Shown here: one piece after another, positions 16,736-25,546 of the stretch
Layout of the letters: each line of letters begins with the position of its first letter
How positions within the stretch are numbered: the first letter of the stretch is position 1
Origin: Chitiniphilus shinanonensis DSM 23277
Lineage (GTDB): Bacteria > Pseudomonadota > Gammaproteobacteria > Burkholderiales > Chitinibacteraceae
NCBI RefSeq assembly: GCF_000374805.1
Contig: NZ_KB895336.1
Coordinates: forward strand, 62,001-126,000
DNA length: 64,000 bases
Reading direction: 5' to 3'
The notes under the pieces: model-generated
What the model was told of the DNA's origin: nothing
Database searches by the model: none
Seen by the model: the letters and a program-made list of their open reading frames with translations, nothing else
Program-made: the position numbers and the translations under genes

Positions 16736-18958
16736 TCACTGTCGCGCCTGGCGTGCCGCCAGCCAGTCGCGCAACTCTTCCAGCGGCATCGGCCTGGCAT
16801 AGAAGAAGCCCTGCGCCTCGCCGCAGCCCAGCGCGCGCAGGAAGCCCGCCTGCTCGGGGGTTTCCACGCCCTCGGCGATCAGGCGCAGGCCCAGTTTCTT
16901 GCCCAGGGTGACGATGGTCTCGGCGAACAGGCCGCCCTTGCCGTCGCGGATCTCGTCGACGAAGGCGCGGTCGATCTTCAGCCGGTCGATCGGCAAGGCC
17001 CGTAACTGCGCCAGCGACGAGTAGCCGGTGCCGAAGTCGTCGATGGCCACGCTGATGCCCAGCGCCCGCAGGCTTTCCAGCGCGGCGATCACCGTCTTGG
17101 GCTCGTCCATGGCGATGCTCTCGGTGATCTCCAGCTCCAGCGCCGACGGCGGCACGCGGCTGCTGCCCAGCCGGCTGGCGACGCGCTCGGTCAGGTTGCC
17201 GGTGCGGAACTGCGGCATGCTGACGTTCACCGCGATCCGCAACGGGCTTTCCTGCAACGGCGACAGCACGTGATACGCCTTGCAGGCTTCGCTCAGCACC
17301 CATTCGCCGATCTCCACGATCAGCCCGGAATACTCGGCCAGCGGCACGAACACCGAGGGCGGCTGGACGAAGCCGGCCTCGCTGGGCCAGCGCAGCAGCG
17401 CTTCGACGCCGACCACCTCGCCGCTGTGGATCGCGACCTGCGGCTGATACCACACCGCCAGCCGCTCGGCATGGAAGTCGTGCTTGAGCTGGCGGATCAG
17501 GTCGAGCCGCCAGCGGGTGTGTTCCTCCATGTCGCAGCTGAAGTAGTCGAAATCCGCCGACAGGTGCTTCTTGGCGCCGTTGAGGGCGATGTTGGCGCGC
17601 TTGAGCAGGTTGAAGCCCGAGCCGCCGCCGTCCTCCAGCCGGCAGTAGCCGAGCTTCACGTTGACCGGCAGCAGGTGTTCGCCGACCTCGAACGGCATGG
17701 CGAACAGCGCCGTGAGCGCTTCGGGGCGCAGCCGCTCGTGCGGGCCGAGCACGCCGAACACGTCGGCACCGATGCGCGCCAGCCGGCAATCGCCGTATAG
17801 CGCACCTTCCAGCCGCGTCGCCACGGCTACCAGCAGCTCGTTGCCCACGTCGTGGCCCAGGCCGTCGTTGATGTCGGCGAAATGGTCGATGTCGATCAGC
17901 GCCACCACCTGGCCTTGCTGGCCGTCGCGTAGCGCGTGCTCCAGCTGCACGATGAAGTTGCTGCGGTTGGAAAGGTGCGTCAGCGCGTCGTGGTAGGCGG
18001 CGAAGTTCAGCTTCTCCATGTAGTTGAGGTTGCTGAAGCAGGCCGAGATGTTGGCGGCGAACACCGCCACCAACTGGCGGTCGGCCTCGGACAGCGGGCC
18101 GCCGGTGTCGAGGTAGACGGCGCCTTCCTGTTCCGCGCCGCGCAGGTAGAGCGTGGTGTGGTCCAGTCCGAACTGGTGGGTGCTCTGGGTGATGGTTTCC
18201 TCGATGGCGGTGCGCACCACGCTGTCGCCCAGGTCGTCCAGCGGCGCGGCGATCAGCGGTGCCAGTTTGCCGGCGGCGCCGACGATGTACAGCCGGTCGC
18301 GATCGTCGTCGAACGGCGAGCCGCGCTGGGCGCAGACGATGCCGTCCAGCGGCAGCTTGAGCAGCGCGGTCATCTGGGTGAGCACGCCTTCGGCGAACTG
18401 GGTCAGCGCGTGCTGTTCCATCAGGTCGGCCACCGCCTTGACGATCAGTTCCAGCCCGCGGCGGTTCTCGGCGATGGTGCGGATCTGGTCGAACGAGCGC
18501 AGCGCGGCGGTGATGGCGGTGATCAGCCGGGTGCGGGTCAGCTCGGCTTTGGTGCGATAGTCGTTGATGTCGTAGTTGTTGAAGACGGTCAGCTCCGGCG
18601 CGTAGCCCGGCTGGCCGGTGCGCAGGATGATGCGGCATTCCCACATCCCCAGCGTTTCGCGGATATGGCCCACCAGCGCCAGCCCGGCGTCGTCGGTTTC
18701 CATCACCACGTCGAGCAGGATCACCGCGAAATCGCGGCGGGCGGCCAGGATGGCGCGCGCCTCGGCGGCGGAGCGCGCGTGCACCAGCTCCAGGTGGCGC
18801 CCCAGCAGTGTCTGGTCGGCCAGCGCGAAGCGGGTGGCGGCGTGTACTTCGTCGTCGTCGTCGATCACCAGCAGCGGCCAGCGCGACGCCGGGCGTCGCG
18901 GGTTGGCCGCTTCGTCTTCGAGCAGGATCAGCTCGTCGTTCTGGTTGTTGTCATTCAT
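16736..18958 (-). CDS. Receiver-DUF3369-GGDEF-EAL cyclic-di-GMP protein (likely phosphodiesterase)
   Basis: This protein has 740 residues. A receiver-like domain (about 28-150) has VIDDDDEVHAATRF and phospho-acceptor Asp in LLDVVMETDD. A DUF3369 sensor domain (about 155-300) and a GGDEF domain (about 330-480) follow, with the active-site motif degraded to ARIGADVF. The EAL domain (about 490-735) keeps EALLRW, LEITES, DDFGTGYSS and IAEGVET. The diguanylate-cyclase site therefore looks dead while the phosphodiesterase site looks intact, so the protein probably hydrolyses cyclic-di-GMP. The start overlaps the stop of the upstream histidine kinase by eight bases, which makes that kinase the obvious phospho-donor. 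Confidence 0.92.
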   Translation of the reverse strand: MNDNNQNDELILLEDEAANPRRPASRWPLLVIDDDDEVHAATRFALADQTLLGRHLELVHARSAAEARAILAARRDFAVILLDVVMETDDAGLALVGHIRETLGMWECRIILRTGQPGYAPELTVFNNYDINDYRTKAELTRTRLITAITAALRSFDQIRTIAENRRGLELIVKAVADLMEQHALTQFAEGVLTQMTALLKLPLDGIVCAQRGSPFDDDRDRLYIVGAAGKLAPLIAAPLDDLGDSVVRTAIEETITQSTHQFGLDHTTLYLRGAEQEGAVYLDTGGPLSEADRQLVAVFAANISACFSNLNYMEKLNFAAYHDALTHLSNRSNFIVQLEHALRDGQQGQVVALIDIDHFADINDGLGHDVGNELLVAVATRLEGALYGDCRLARIGADVFGVLGPHERLRPEALTALFAMPFEVGEHLLPVNVKLGYCRLEDGGGSGFNLLKRANIALNGAKKHLSADFDYFSCDMEEHTRWRLDLIRQLKHDFHAERLAVWYQPQVAIHSGEVVGVEALLRWPSEAGFVQPPSVFVPLAEYSGLIVEIGEWVLSEACKAYHVLSPLQESPLRIAVNVSMPQFRTGNLTERVASRLGSSRVPPSALELEITESIAMDEPKTVIAALESLRALGISVAIDDFGTGYSSLAQLRALPIDRLKIDRAFVDEIRDGKGGLFAETIVTLGKKLGLRLIAEGVETPEQAGFLRALGCGEAQGFFYARPMPLEELRDWLAARQARQ

Positions 18959-21506
18959 GCGTCGGGTTTTCCTGCGGCAGGGGCGCGATGCGAGGCAAGG
19001 TCAGAATGAAGCGTACTCCGGTGCCTTCGCCGGGCGAAAGTTCTAGGCGGCCGCCCAGCACGCTGTGCACCAGGTTGTAGACGATGTACAGGCCCAGGCC
19101 GCTGCCGCCCTGGCCCAGGCGAGTGGTGAAGAAGGGGTCGAACACCCGCCGCTGCAAGGATTCGGGGATGCCGACGCCATCGTCCTGGTAGACCAGCTGC
19201 ACCTGGTTGTCGTTCACGTTGGCGGTGCCGATGCGGATGGTGCCGGTGCGCCCGTTCGGGAAGGCGTGGGTCAGCGAGTTGGTCACCAGGTTGGTGATGA
19301 TCTGTTCCAGCGGGCCGGGGTAGCTCTGCAACTGGATGTTGGCCGGCAGGTCGGTCTCGACCCGGTGCGGCGTGTGCTTGAACTGCGGACGCAGGGTGGA
19401 CAGCACTTCCTCCACCGTCTGCTTCAGGTCGAACTCGCGGCGGCGGGTGCTGGCGGTGTCCACCGCCACCTGTTTGAAGTTGCTGATCAGCTCGCTGGCG
19501 CGCTGCGCGCTTTTTTCGATCAGCAGCGCGGCCTCGGCGCAGGTGGCGACGAAGGCGCCCAGTTCCGAGCGCTTGAGCCGGTTTTCGGTGAGCAGGGTGT
19601 CGAATTCGGCCACCTTCTGCCGCAGCGTCGACGACACGGTGACGGTGTTACCCAGCGGGGTGTTCAGTTCGTGGGCGATGCCGGCCACCAGGTTGCCCAG
19701 GCTGGCCAGTTTCTCGGATTGCACCAACTGGTGCATCGCCTGCTTCAGTTCCTCGTTGGCCTCGCGCAGCTCGCGGGTGCGCTCGGCGACCGATTCCTCC
19801 AGCTGGTCGCGGGCGTTGCGCAATTCGTCTTCGTATTGCTTGCGCACCGTGATGTCCACGTCCATGCAGACGAAGCCGGTCTTGCCGTTTTCCAGATCGA
19901 TGGCGAACTGGGTGGAGAGCGTCCACGCCTGGGTGCCGTCGCGGCGGCGCACCGGCCATTCGGTTGGCTCCGTGGTCTCGCCGGTGGCCGCCAGGTGATG
20001 CAGCACGCCGACGAAATTGTGGTGGTCCACCACGTCGGCGAACATGACCTCGTGGGCGTAATGGCCCACGGCTTCCTCCTCGCGCCAGCCGAACAGCTTT
20101 TCGCTGGCGTGGTTCCAGAACAGCACCCGCCCTTCGGGGTCGTAGCCCTGGATCGCCACGTTGGGGGTGTTGTCGATGATGGCGCGCAGCGTGCGCATGG
20201 CGTTTTCGCGTTCCGCCTCGGCCGCCTTGCGCTCGCTGATGTCGAGCAGTACGCCGTCGATCACCATTTCGCCGCCGATGCGGGTGGAGCGACCGCGTTC
20301 GTAGACCCAGCGCACTTTGCCGTCCGGCGTCTGCAAGCGGTATTCGATTTCGTACGGGGTTTCGTCGATCAACGCGTGCTTGACCTGCTGCCCCAGCCAT
20401 TCGCGGTCGTCCGGGTGGACCAGCGCGTTGTAGCTGTAACGCCGGTTGAGCACGATCTCGTCCGGTTGCAGGCCGGTGAGCTGGACGATGCCGGGGCTGA
20501 GGTAGAGCATGGTCCAGTCGCTGTCCAGGCGGCAGCGGAACACGGTGCCGGGCATCTGATCGACCAGTGTGCGGTAGTGCAGCTCGCTTTCCTCCAGCTT
20601 GGCATGGGCCAGCGCCAGCTCGCTCTCGCGGCGCTGGCTGCGGGCGTACAGCTCCAGCAGCACCAGCGTGCTGAGGCACAGCGCCAACAGGCCCGCGAGC
20701 CCGCCGTAGCGGATCAGGTTGGCCAGCGATTGCACATACCACTGGTCGCCCAGGTAGCCGGGCAGCACGTCCCAGTACCAGGACCAGGTGGCGCCGACGC
20801 GCTGCTGCTGCACCGGGATGGTCATCAGGCTGCCGGGGTAGGGCCGCTCGCCGCCGGTGACGAAGTGCGGCTTGCCGTTCTCCCTGGCCACCGCCAGCCG
20901 CAGCATCATGCCGTTGTTGGGCAGCGTGTCGATCATGGTGACGAAGTCGATCGGGGTGAACACCAGGCCGCGCTTGCCGTGATGGGCGATCGGATACACG
21001 TGGTAGGCGCGCCAGTCGCCCAGCCGCGAGCGGAACAGCGGGCCCAGATGGGTGCTGCGGTTCTCCTCGGTGGCGTAGCGCAGGGTGTCGGCCAGCGGGG
21101 CGAGGGTGGTGATGTCGGTGCCGGGCGGCAGGGTGTTCAGGTCGGCGGTGTAGACCACCCGCAACCGGCCCCGGCTGTCTTCCTCGGCGTAGGCCAGCGG
21201 CAGATGGCCGCCATCCTCCAGGCTGCTTTGCAGCGCGTCGGCGGCCTTGGCGAATTCGTGGGCGTCGACGTTGTCGGAGCCGATGAACAGCGCCGCCATG
21301 CCGCGCAACGCCTGGCGGCGGGTGTCGAGCCAGTTGTTCAGCAGGGTGGTGACGCGCTGCGCGTCCTGTTGCGCGCGGGCGCGCTGGGTCTGGGTGGCCG
21401 CGCGCTCCAGCCAGGCGGCGGCGGCGAAGCAGGCCACACCCAGTACCACCGCCAGCAGCAGGATCAGCAGGCGCAGCAGTGGATAGAGACGGGTACGGAG
21501 CGACAT
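18951..21506 (-). CDS. CHASE/PAS sensor histidine kinase
   Basis: This 851-residue kinase has an N-terminal membrane helix (about 8-32), a periplasmic CHASE domain (about 65-230, with VYPIAHHGKRGLVFTPIDF) and a second membrane helix (about 262-285). Two PAS/PAC modules follow (about 305-430 and 430-560; motifs LYLSPGIVQLTGLQ and VLFWNHASEKLFGWREEE). Then come a coiled linker, HisKA (GIAHELNTPLGNT) and HATPase (DDGVGIPESLQ, GGSGLGLYIVYNLV). No attached receiver is present. I start at ATG 21506, directly before the first membrane helix, rather than 20 codons upstream. The overlap with the receiver-EAL gene indicates a two-component route into cyclic-di-GMP turnover. Confidence 0.93.
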   Translation of the reverse strand: MSLRTRLYPLLRLLILLLAVVLGVACFAAAAWLERAATQTQRARAQQDAQRVTTLLNNWLDTRRQALRGMAALFIGSDNVDAHEFAKAADALQSSLEDGGHLPLAYAEEDSRGRLRVVYTADLNTLPPGTDITTLAPLADTLRYATEENRSTHLGPLFRSRLGDWRAYHVYPIAHHGKRGLVFTPIDFVTMIDTLPNNGMMLRLAVARENGKPHFVTGGERPYPGSLMTIPVQQQRVGATWSWYWDVLPGYLGDQWYVQSLANLIRYGGLAGLLALCLSTLVLLELYARSQRRESELALAHAKLEESELHYRTLVDQMPGTVFRCRLDSDWTMLYLSPGIVQLTGLQPDEIVLNRRYSYNALVHPDDREWLGQQVKHALIDETPYEIEYRLQTPDGKVRWVYERGRSTRIGGEMVIDGVLLDISERKAAEAERENAMRTLRAIIDNTPNVAIQGYDPEGRVLFWNHASEKLFGWREEEAVGHYAHEVMFADVVDHHNFVGVLHHLAATGETTEPTEWPVRRRDGTQAWTLSTQFAIDLENGKTGFVCMDVDITVRKQYEDELRNARDQLEESVAERTRELREANEELKQAMHQLVQSEKLASLGNLVAGIAHELNTPLGNTVTVSSTLRQKVAEFDTLLTENRLKRSELGAFVATCAEAALLIEKSAQRASELISNFKQVAVDTASTRRREFDLKQTVEEVLSTLRPQFKHTPHRVETDLPANIQLQSYPGPLEQIITNLVTNSLTHAFPNGRTGTIRIGTANVNDNQVQLVYQDDGVGIPESLQRRVFDPFFTTRLGQGGSGLGLYIVYNLVHSVLGGRLELSPGEGTGVRFILTLPRIAPLPQENPTHE

Positions 21507-21591
21507 GGCGAGGGCAGCCGGCGGCGTGGACCTTCTCTTGATACCTTGTGTACCGACAGGCGGCAAGTTGGAAACGGGCAGCGGCGGCGTG

Positions 21592-22500
21592 TCAGCGTTC
21601 GGTGGCGGCCAGCTCGCGCAGGCGCTGCTGCACCAGCAGCAGATCGCGCCAGGCGCGCGCCTTGTCCGGCAGATTGCGCAGCAGGTAGGCCGGGTGGTAG
21701 CCGACCACCACCGGGATGTCGTTCACCTGGTGCAGTTTGCCGCGCAGGGCGCCGACCGGGGCGTCGGTCTGCAACAGCGTCTGGATGGCGAAGCGGCCGA
21801 CGGCGAAGATCAGGCGGGGGCGGATCAATTCGATCTGGCGCGCCAGGTAGGGGGCGCATTGCAGCACTTCGTCGGGCTGCGGGTTGCGGTTGCCCGGGGG
21901 GCGGCACTTGAGCACGTTGGCGATGAAGACGCGCTCGCCGCGTTTTTCGCCGATGGCGGCCAGCATGTTGTCGAGCAGCTTGCCGGCGGCGCCGACGAAG
22001 GGCTCGCCCTGGCGATCCTCTTCGGCGCCCGGCGCTTCGCCGACCACCAGCAGCTCGGCCTGCGGGTTGCCCACGCCGAACACCGCCTGGGTGCGGGTCT
22101 TGCACAGCCCGCAGGCGGTACAGCCGGTGACGGCGGCCTGCAACGATTGCCAATCCAGCGCAGCGATCTCGCGGGCCCGGGTCGAATCCGCGTCGGCCAA
22201 CGGGGCCAGTGTGGCGCGCACATTGGGGCCGCCATTACCGCGTGCCGGAGGCGGCGCCGCGACCACGGGGCGTGCGGCGGCGGCACGCTCGGCCGGCGCG
22301 TGCGGCACCACGATCCGTGGCGGCTCGCGGCGCGGCGCGGGCGCTTCGACGGGAGGCGAGACCGGGGATGCCTGCTCGGCCGGTGGGGCGTTCGCCACCG
22401 GCTCGGCGGCGGTCGGTTCGTCGGGGCCGGCGAGCAGTTCGGGCCGCACCCAGAGCGGGGTCAGGCCGAGTTCTTCCAGGACCAGGTCGCGCCGGCTCAT
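21592..22500 (-). CDS. Uracil-DNA glycosylase, family 4 (Fe-S) type
   Basis: This 302-residue enzyme excises uracil from DNA. The C-terminal about 190 residues form the catalytic domain: active-site motif GEAPGAEEDRQGEPFVG (about 154-170), and HPAYLLRN near 265. Fe-S cluster cysteines fit the family 4 pattern: Cys127/Cys130 (GCTACGLC), Cys199 (LKCRPPGN) and Cys215. The first about 100 residues are Pro/Ala-rich and probably disordered, an N-terminal extension relative to minimal thermophile enzymes. The ATG at 22500 overlaps the rimI stop by four bases, so tsaB-rimI-UDG form one unit. Confidence 0.93.
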   Translation of the reverse strand: MSRRDLVLEELGLTPLWVRPELLAGPDEPTAAEPVANAPPAEQASPVSPPVEAPAPRREPPRIVVPHAPAERAAAARPVVAAPPPARGNGGPNVRATLAPLADADSTRAREIAALDWQSLQAAVTGCTACGLCKTRTQAVFGVGNPQAELLVVGEAPGAEEDRQGEPFVGAAGKLLDNMLAAIGEKRGERVFIANVLKCRPPGNRNPQPDEVLQCAPYLARQIELIRPRLIFAVGRFAIQTLLQTDAPVGALRGKLHQVNDIPVVVGYHPAYLLRNLPDKARAWRDLLLVQQRLRELAATER

Positions 22501-22946
22501 GGCTGGGCGGCCAGGGTGAAGGCGTACAGGTGCGCATCCTCGCGTCCGCCACCGGGCAGCGGGTAGTAGCGGGCGCGGATGCCGGTCTCGGTGCCGCCCA
22601 GCGCGTCGTACAGCGCCTGAGCCGGCCGGTTGCCGGCACGCACTTCGAGGAACAGCGTCGCGGCGCCGGCCTGGGCCAACTGCCGCTGCACCGCTTCGAG
22701 CAGGAAGCGGCCCAGGCCCTGGCGCTGGCGGGTCGGGGCGATGGCGATGGCGAGCAGTTCGGCCTCGTCCAGCACGCGGCTGGCGACGGCGAAGCCCAGC
22801 AGCGCGTCGCCATCCCACAGGCCCAGGCAGTAGTGGCTGGCCAGCGAGTCGCACCAGTTGTCCGGATGCCAGGGGTGGGAGTTGGTGGCGGCGTCCAGCG
22901 CCAGCAGCGCGGGCAGGTCGGCCGGGGCCAGCGGGCGCAGGGTCAT
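22497..22946 (-). CDS. rimI: Ribosomal protein S18 alanine N-acetyltransferase
   Basis: This 149-residue GNAT-fold enzyme has an acetyl-CoA loop (APTRQRQGLGRFLL, about 88-101) and the typical RimI block LFLEVRAGNRPAQALYDALG. Substrate recognition residues near the N-terminus (SHPWHPDNWCDSL) match the W-P-x-x-W-type region of RimI. It acetylates the N-terminus of S18 in E. coli. Both neighbours overlap it by four bases (tsaB upstream, uracil-DNA glycosylase downstream), a familiar beta-proteobacterial order that supports the assignment. Confidence 0.93.
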   Translation of the reverse strand: MTLRPLAPADLPALLALDAATNSHPWHPDNWCDSLASHYCLGLWDGDALLGFAVASRVLDEAELLAIAIAPTRQRQGLGRFLLEAVQRQLAQAGAATLFLEVRAGNRPAQALYDALGGTETGIRARYYPLPGGGREDAHLYAFTLAAQP

Positions 22947-23623
22947 GGCTTGAGCCGTTCGCTGGTCTTGAGCGCCACTTTGTCGCGCAGGTATACCAGC
23001 GGCGCGTCCTCGGGCGGCAGGGCTTCGCCGCGCTCGAATAGCGGCAGCGCCAGCCGCAGCAGGTCGCCGGCTTGCGGGAAGCGTTCGGGCAGCGTTTCGC
23101 TCAGGCAGCCGCCCAGGCGGGCGGCGAGCGCGTCGCCATGGGCGGCGAAGCCGCTGCCGACGCCGACCCAGCTGTCACCGTCGGGCTGCGGGGCGTCCTG
23201 CGGATCGCAGACCACGGCCGGGCCGGCTTCGCGCCAGCTGTTGCCGCTGCGCTCGAAGGCGGCCGCGTAGACCTGGTTCATCCGCGCGTCCAGGCAGGCA
23301 TACACGCGGGGCGCGTCGCAGCCGGCGGCCAGCGCCGCCAGCGTGGAAACGCCCACCACCTTCAGCCCCAGGCCGAAGGCCAGGCCCTGGGCGATGCCGC
23401 AGCCGATGCGCAATCCCGTGAACGAGCCCGGCCCCATGCCGTAGGCGATGCCCTGCAACGCGGCGCGGGCGATGCCGGTATCGGCCAGCAGCGCTTCCAG
23501 CTCCGGCAGGGTGCGCTCGGCGTGGCGCTGGCCGACGTGCCAATGGCGCGCGACGATGCCGCCGGGCGTGGTCACGGCGAGCGACAGATATTCGGTGGAG
23601 GTGTCGAGTGCGAGGTAGGCCAT
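22943..23623 (-). CDS. tsaB: tRNA threonylcarbamoyladenosine biosynthesis protein TsaB
   Basis: This 226-residue protein belongs to the ASKHA-fold TsaB/YeaZ family: LALDTSTEYLSLAV at the N-terminus, HAERTLPELEALLAD, then YGMGPGSFTGLRIGCGIAQGLA, the family hallmark. TsaB forms a complex with TsaD and TsaE that installs t6A at position 37 of ANN-decoding tRNAs. It is the first gene of the tsaB-rimI-UDG unit. The 89-base gap to the divergent yejA gene must hold both promoters. Confidence 0.94.
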   Translation of the reverse strand: MAYLALDTSTEYLSLAVTTPGGIVARHWHVGQRHAERTLPELEALLADTGIARAALQGIAYGMGPGSFTGLRIGCGIAQGLAFGLGLKVVGVSTLAALAAGCDAPRVYACLDARMNQVYAAAFERSGNSWREAGPAVVCDPQDAPQPDGDSWVGVGSGFAAHGDALAARLGGCLSETLPERFPQAGDLLRLALPLFERGEALPPEDAPLVYLRDKVALKTSERLKP

Positions 23624-23712
23624 CGAGGTGCGCGGGCAAAAACTGTCGGTGATTCTACCACGCGGGTTGCGCCGACCATGCCGTCGTCGGCCGGCTCCTC
23701 TATGATCCGCAC

Positions 23713-25500
23713 ATGCCGCGCCTACTTCTCATTCTGCTGTCGTGCCTGCTGCTGCCCGTCGCCTTCGCCGGGCACGCCATCGCCCTGGGCTATACGCCGA
23801 AGTATCCGGCGGGTTTCACCCATTTCGAGTACGTCAATCCAGATGCCCCCAAGGGCGGCAGCCTGCAACTGCCCAACCCCGACCGGCGCACCAGTTTCGA
23901 CAGCTTCAACCCGTTCATCATCAAGGGCACCTCGGCCGCGGGGCTGACGTTGCTGATGTTCGAGAGCCTGCTCGCCAGCAGCGAGGACGAGCCGGCGTCC
24001 GGCTACGGCCTGCTGGCGGACGATGTGGCGGTCGCGCCGGACGAGCTGTCGGTGACGTTCCGCGTGAACCCGGCGGCGCGGTTCTCCAATGGCGATCCAG
24101 TGCGCGCCGCCGACGTGAAGTACAGCTTCGACACGCTGGTCAGCACCAAGGCGTCGCCGCAGTTCCGCGCCATGCTGTCGGACGTGAAGCGGGTGCAGGT
24201 GCTGGATCTGCGGCGCATCCGCTTCGAGTTCGGCCGGCGCAACCCCGAGCTGCCGCTGATCATCGGCAGCCTGCCGGTGTTCTCGCGCAAGTGGGGCGGT
24301 GGCCTGGCCATCGACCGGATCGCGCTGCAACCGCCCATCGCCAGCGGCCCCTACCTGATCGAGGCCTACCAGAACGGTCGCCAGCTCACCTATCGCCGCA
24401 ACCCGAACTACTGGGGCAAGGATCTGCCGACGCGCCGCGGCATGTTCAACTTCGACCGCATCACCTACCGCTACTACAAGGACGAGGTGGCGCGGCTGGA
24501 GGCGTTCAAGGCTGGCGAGTTCGACTTCATCGTCGAGAACAGCGCCAAGAACTGGGTACGCCAGTACCTGGGGCCCAAGTTCCGCTCGGGCGAGCTGGTG
24601 AAATCCACCTTCCGCCATCACAACACCGCCGGCATGCAGGGCTTCATCCTCAACAGCCGCCGCCCGCAGTTCGCCGATCCGCGGGTACGGCGCGCGCTGG
24701 GGCTGGCGCTGGATTTCGAGTGGCTGAACCGGCAGTACTTTTACGGCCAGTACACGCGGCTGGACAGCTACTGGGCCAACAGCGAGCTGACGGCGACCGG
24801 CCTGCCGGGCCCGGACGAACTCAAGCTGCTGGAGCCGCTGCGCAAGCAGTTGTCCCCCGAGGTGTTCGGCCCGGCCCGCCTGCCGTCCGACACCAGGCCG
24901 CCGCATTCGTTGCGCGCCAACCTGCTCGAAGCGCGCGAGCTGCTGCGGCAGGCCGGCTGGACCTATCGCGACGGTGCGCTGCGCAATGCGGCGGGCAAGC
25001 CGTTCGAGTTCGAGTTCATGGATGACAGCGGGCCGATGCTGCGGGTGTTCCTGGCACTGTCGCGCAACCTGGAAAAGCTGGGCATCCGCGGCTCGCCGCG
25101 CACCGTCGATTACGCGCTGTACCAGCGCCGCATGGACGAGTTCGATTTCGACATGACCACGCTGCGCTTTCCCGACAGCCAGAGCCCCGGCAACGAGCTG
25201 TACGATTATTTCTCGCGCAAGTCGGCGGACACCAAGGGCACCGGCAACTTCATGGGCGTGCGCGATCCCGCGGTGGACAAGCTGATCGACGCCGTGGTCG
25301 CCAGCGAGAACCGCGCCCAGCGCGTGATCGCCGTACGTGCGCTGGACCGGGTGCTGCGCCAGGCCGACTACGTGATCCCGCACTGGTACAGCGCCGAGCA
25401 CCGCGTGGCGTACAGCCAGCGGCTGGACTACCCGCGCCACCTGCCGCGCTACTACTCGGCCGAGCCGTGGATGGTGTCGAGCTGGTGGTTCAAGCCCTGA
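23713..25500 (+). CDS. yejA: Periplasmic oligopeptide-type binding protein, YejA family
   Basis: This 595-residue family 5 extracellular solute-binding protein has a signal peptide (LLLILLSCLLLPVAFA). The mature start GYTPKYPAGFTHFEYVNPDAPKGG is characteristic of YejA. Further blocks include GLADDVAVAPD-like, ASGPYLIEAYQNGRQLTYRRNPNYWG and DNFDFDMTTLRFPDS-like. YejA delivers peptides (microcin C class in E. coli) to the YejBEF transporter. yejB follows 46 bases later. The adjacent order yejA-yejB-yejE supports the name. Confidence 0.93.
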   Translation: MPRLLLILLSCLLLPVAFAGHAIALGYTPKYPAGFTHFEYVNPDAPKGGSLQLPNPDRRTSFDSFNPFIIKGTSAAGLTLLMFESLLASSEDEPASGYGLLADDVAVAPDELSVTFRVNPAARFSNGDPVRAADVKYSFDTLVSTKASPQFRAMLSDVKRVQVLDLRRIRFEFGRRNPELPLIIGSLPVFSRKWGGGLAIDRIALQPPIASGPYLIEAYQNGRQLTYRRNPNYWGKDLPTRRGMFNFDRITYRYYKDEVARLEAFKAGEFDFIVENSAKNWVRQYLGPKFRSGELVKSTFRHHNTAGMQGFILNSRRPQFADPRVRRALGLALDFEWLNRQYFYGQYTRLDSYWANSELTATGLPGPDELKLLEPLRKQLSPEVFGPARLPSDTRPPHSLRANLLEARELLRQAGWTYRDGALRNAAGKPFEFEFMDDSGPMLRVFLALSRNLEKLGIRGSPRTVDYALYQRRMDEFDFDMTTLRFPDSQSPGNELYDYFSRKSADTKGTGNFMGVRDPAVDKLIDAVVASENRAQRVIAVRALDRVLRQADYVIPHWYSAEHRVAYSQRLDYPRHLPRYYSAEPWMVSSWWFKP

Positions 25501-25546
25501 CACTTGTAGACAGCCCCCGACACCCCGCCGCCGATAGGAACACCCG

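Noticed and set aside
19065-21911. Open frame of 948 codons on the plus strand opposite the CHASE/PAS kinase
   Set aside because: It is a shadow of the kinase and glycosylase genes. Its composition is Gly/Gln/Val/His-rich with no recognisable domain.
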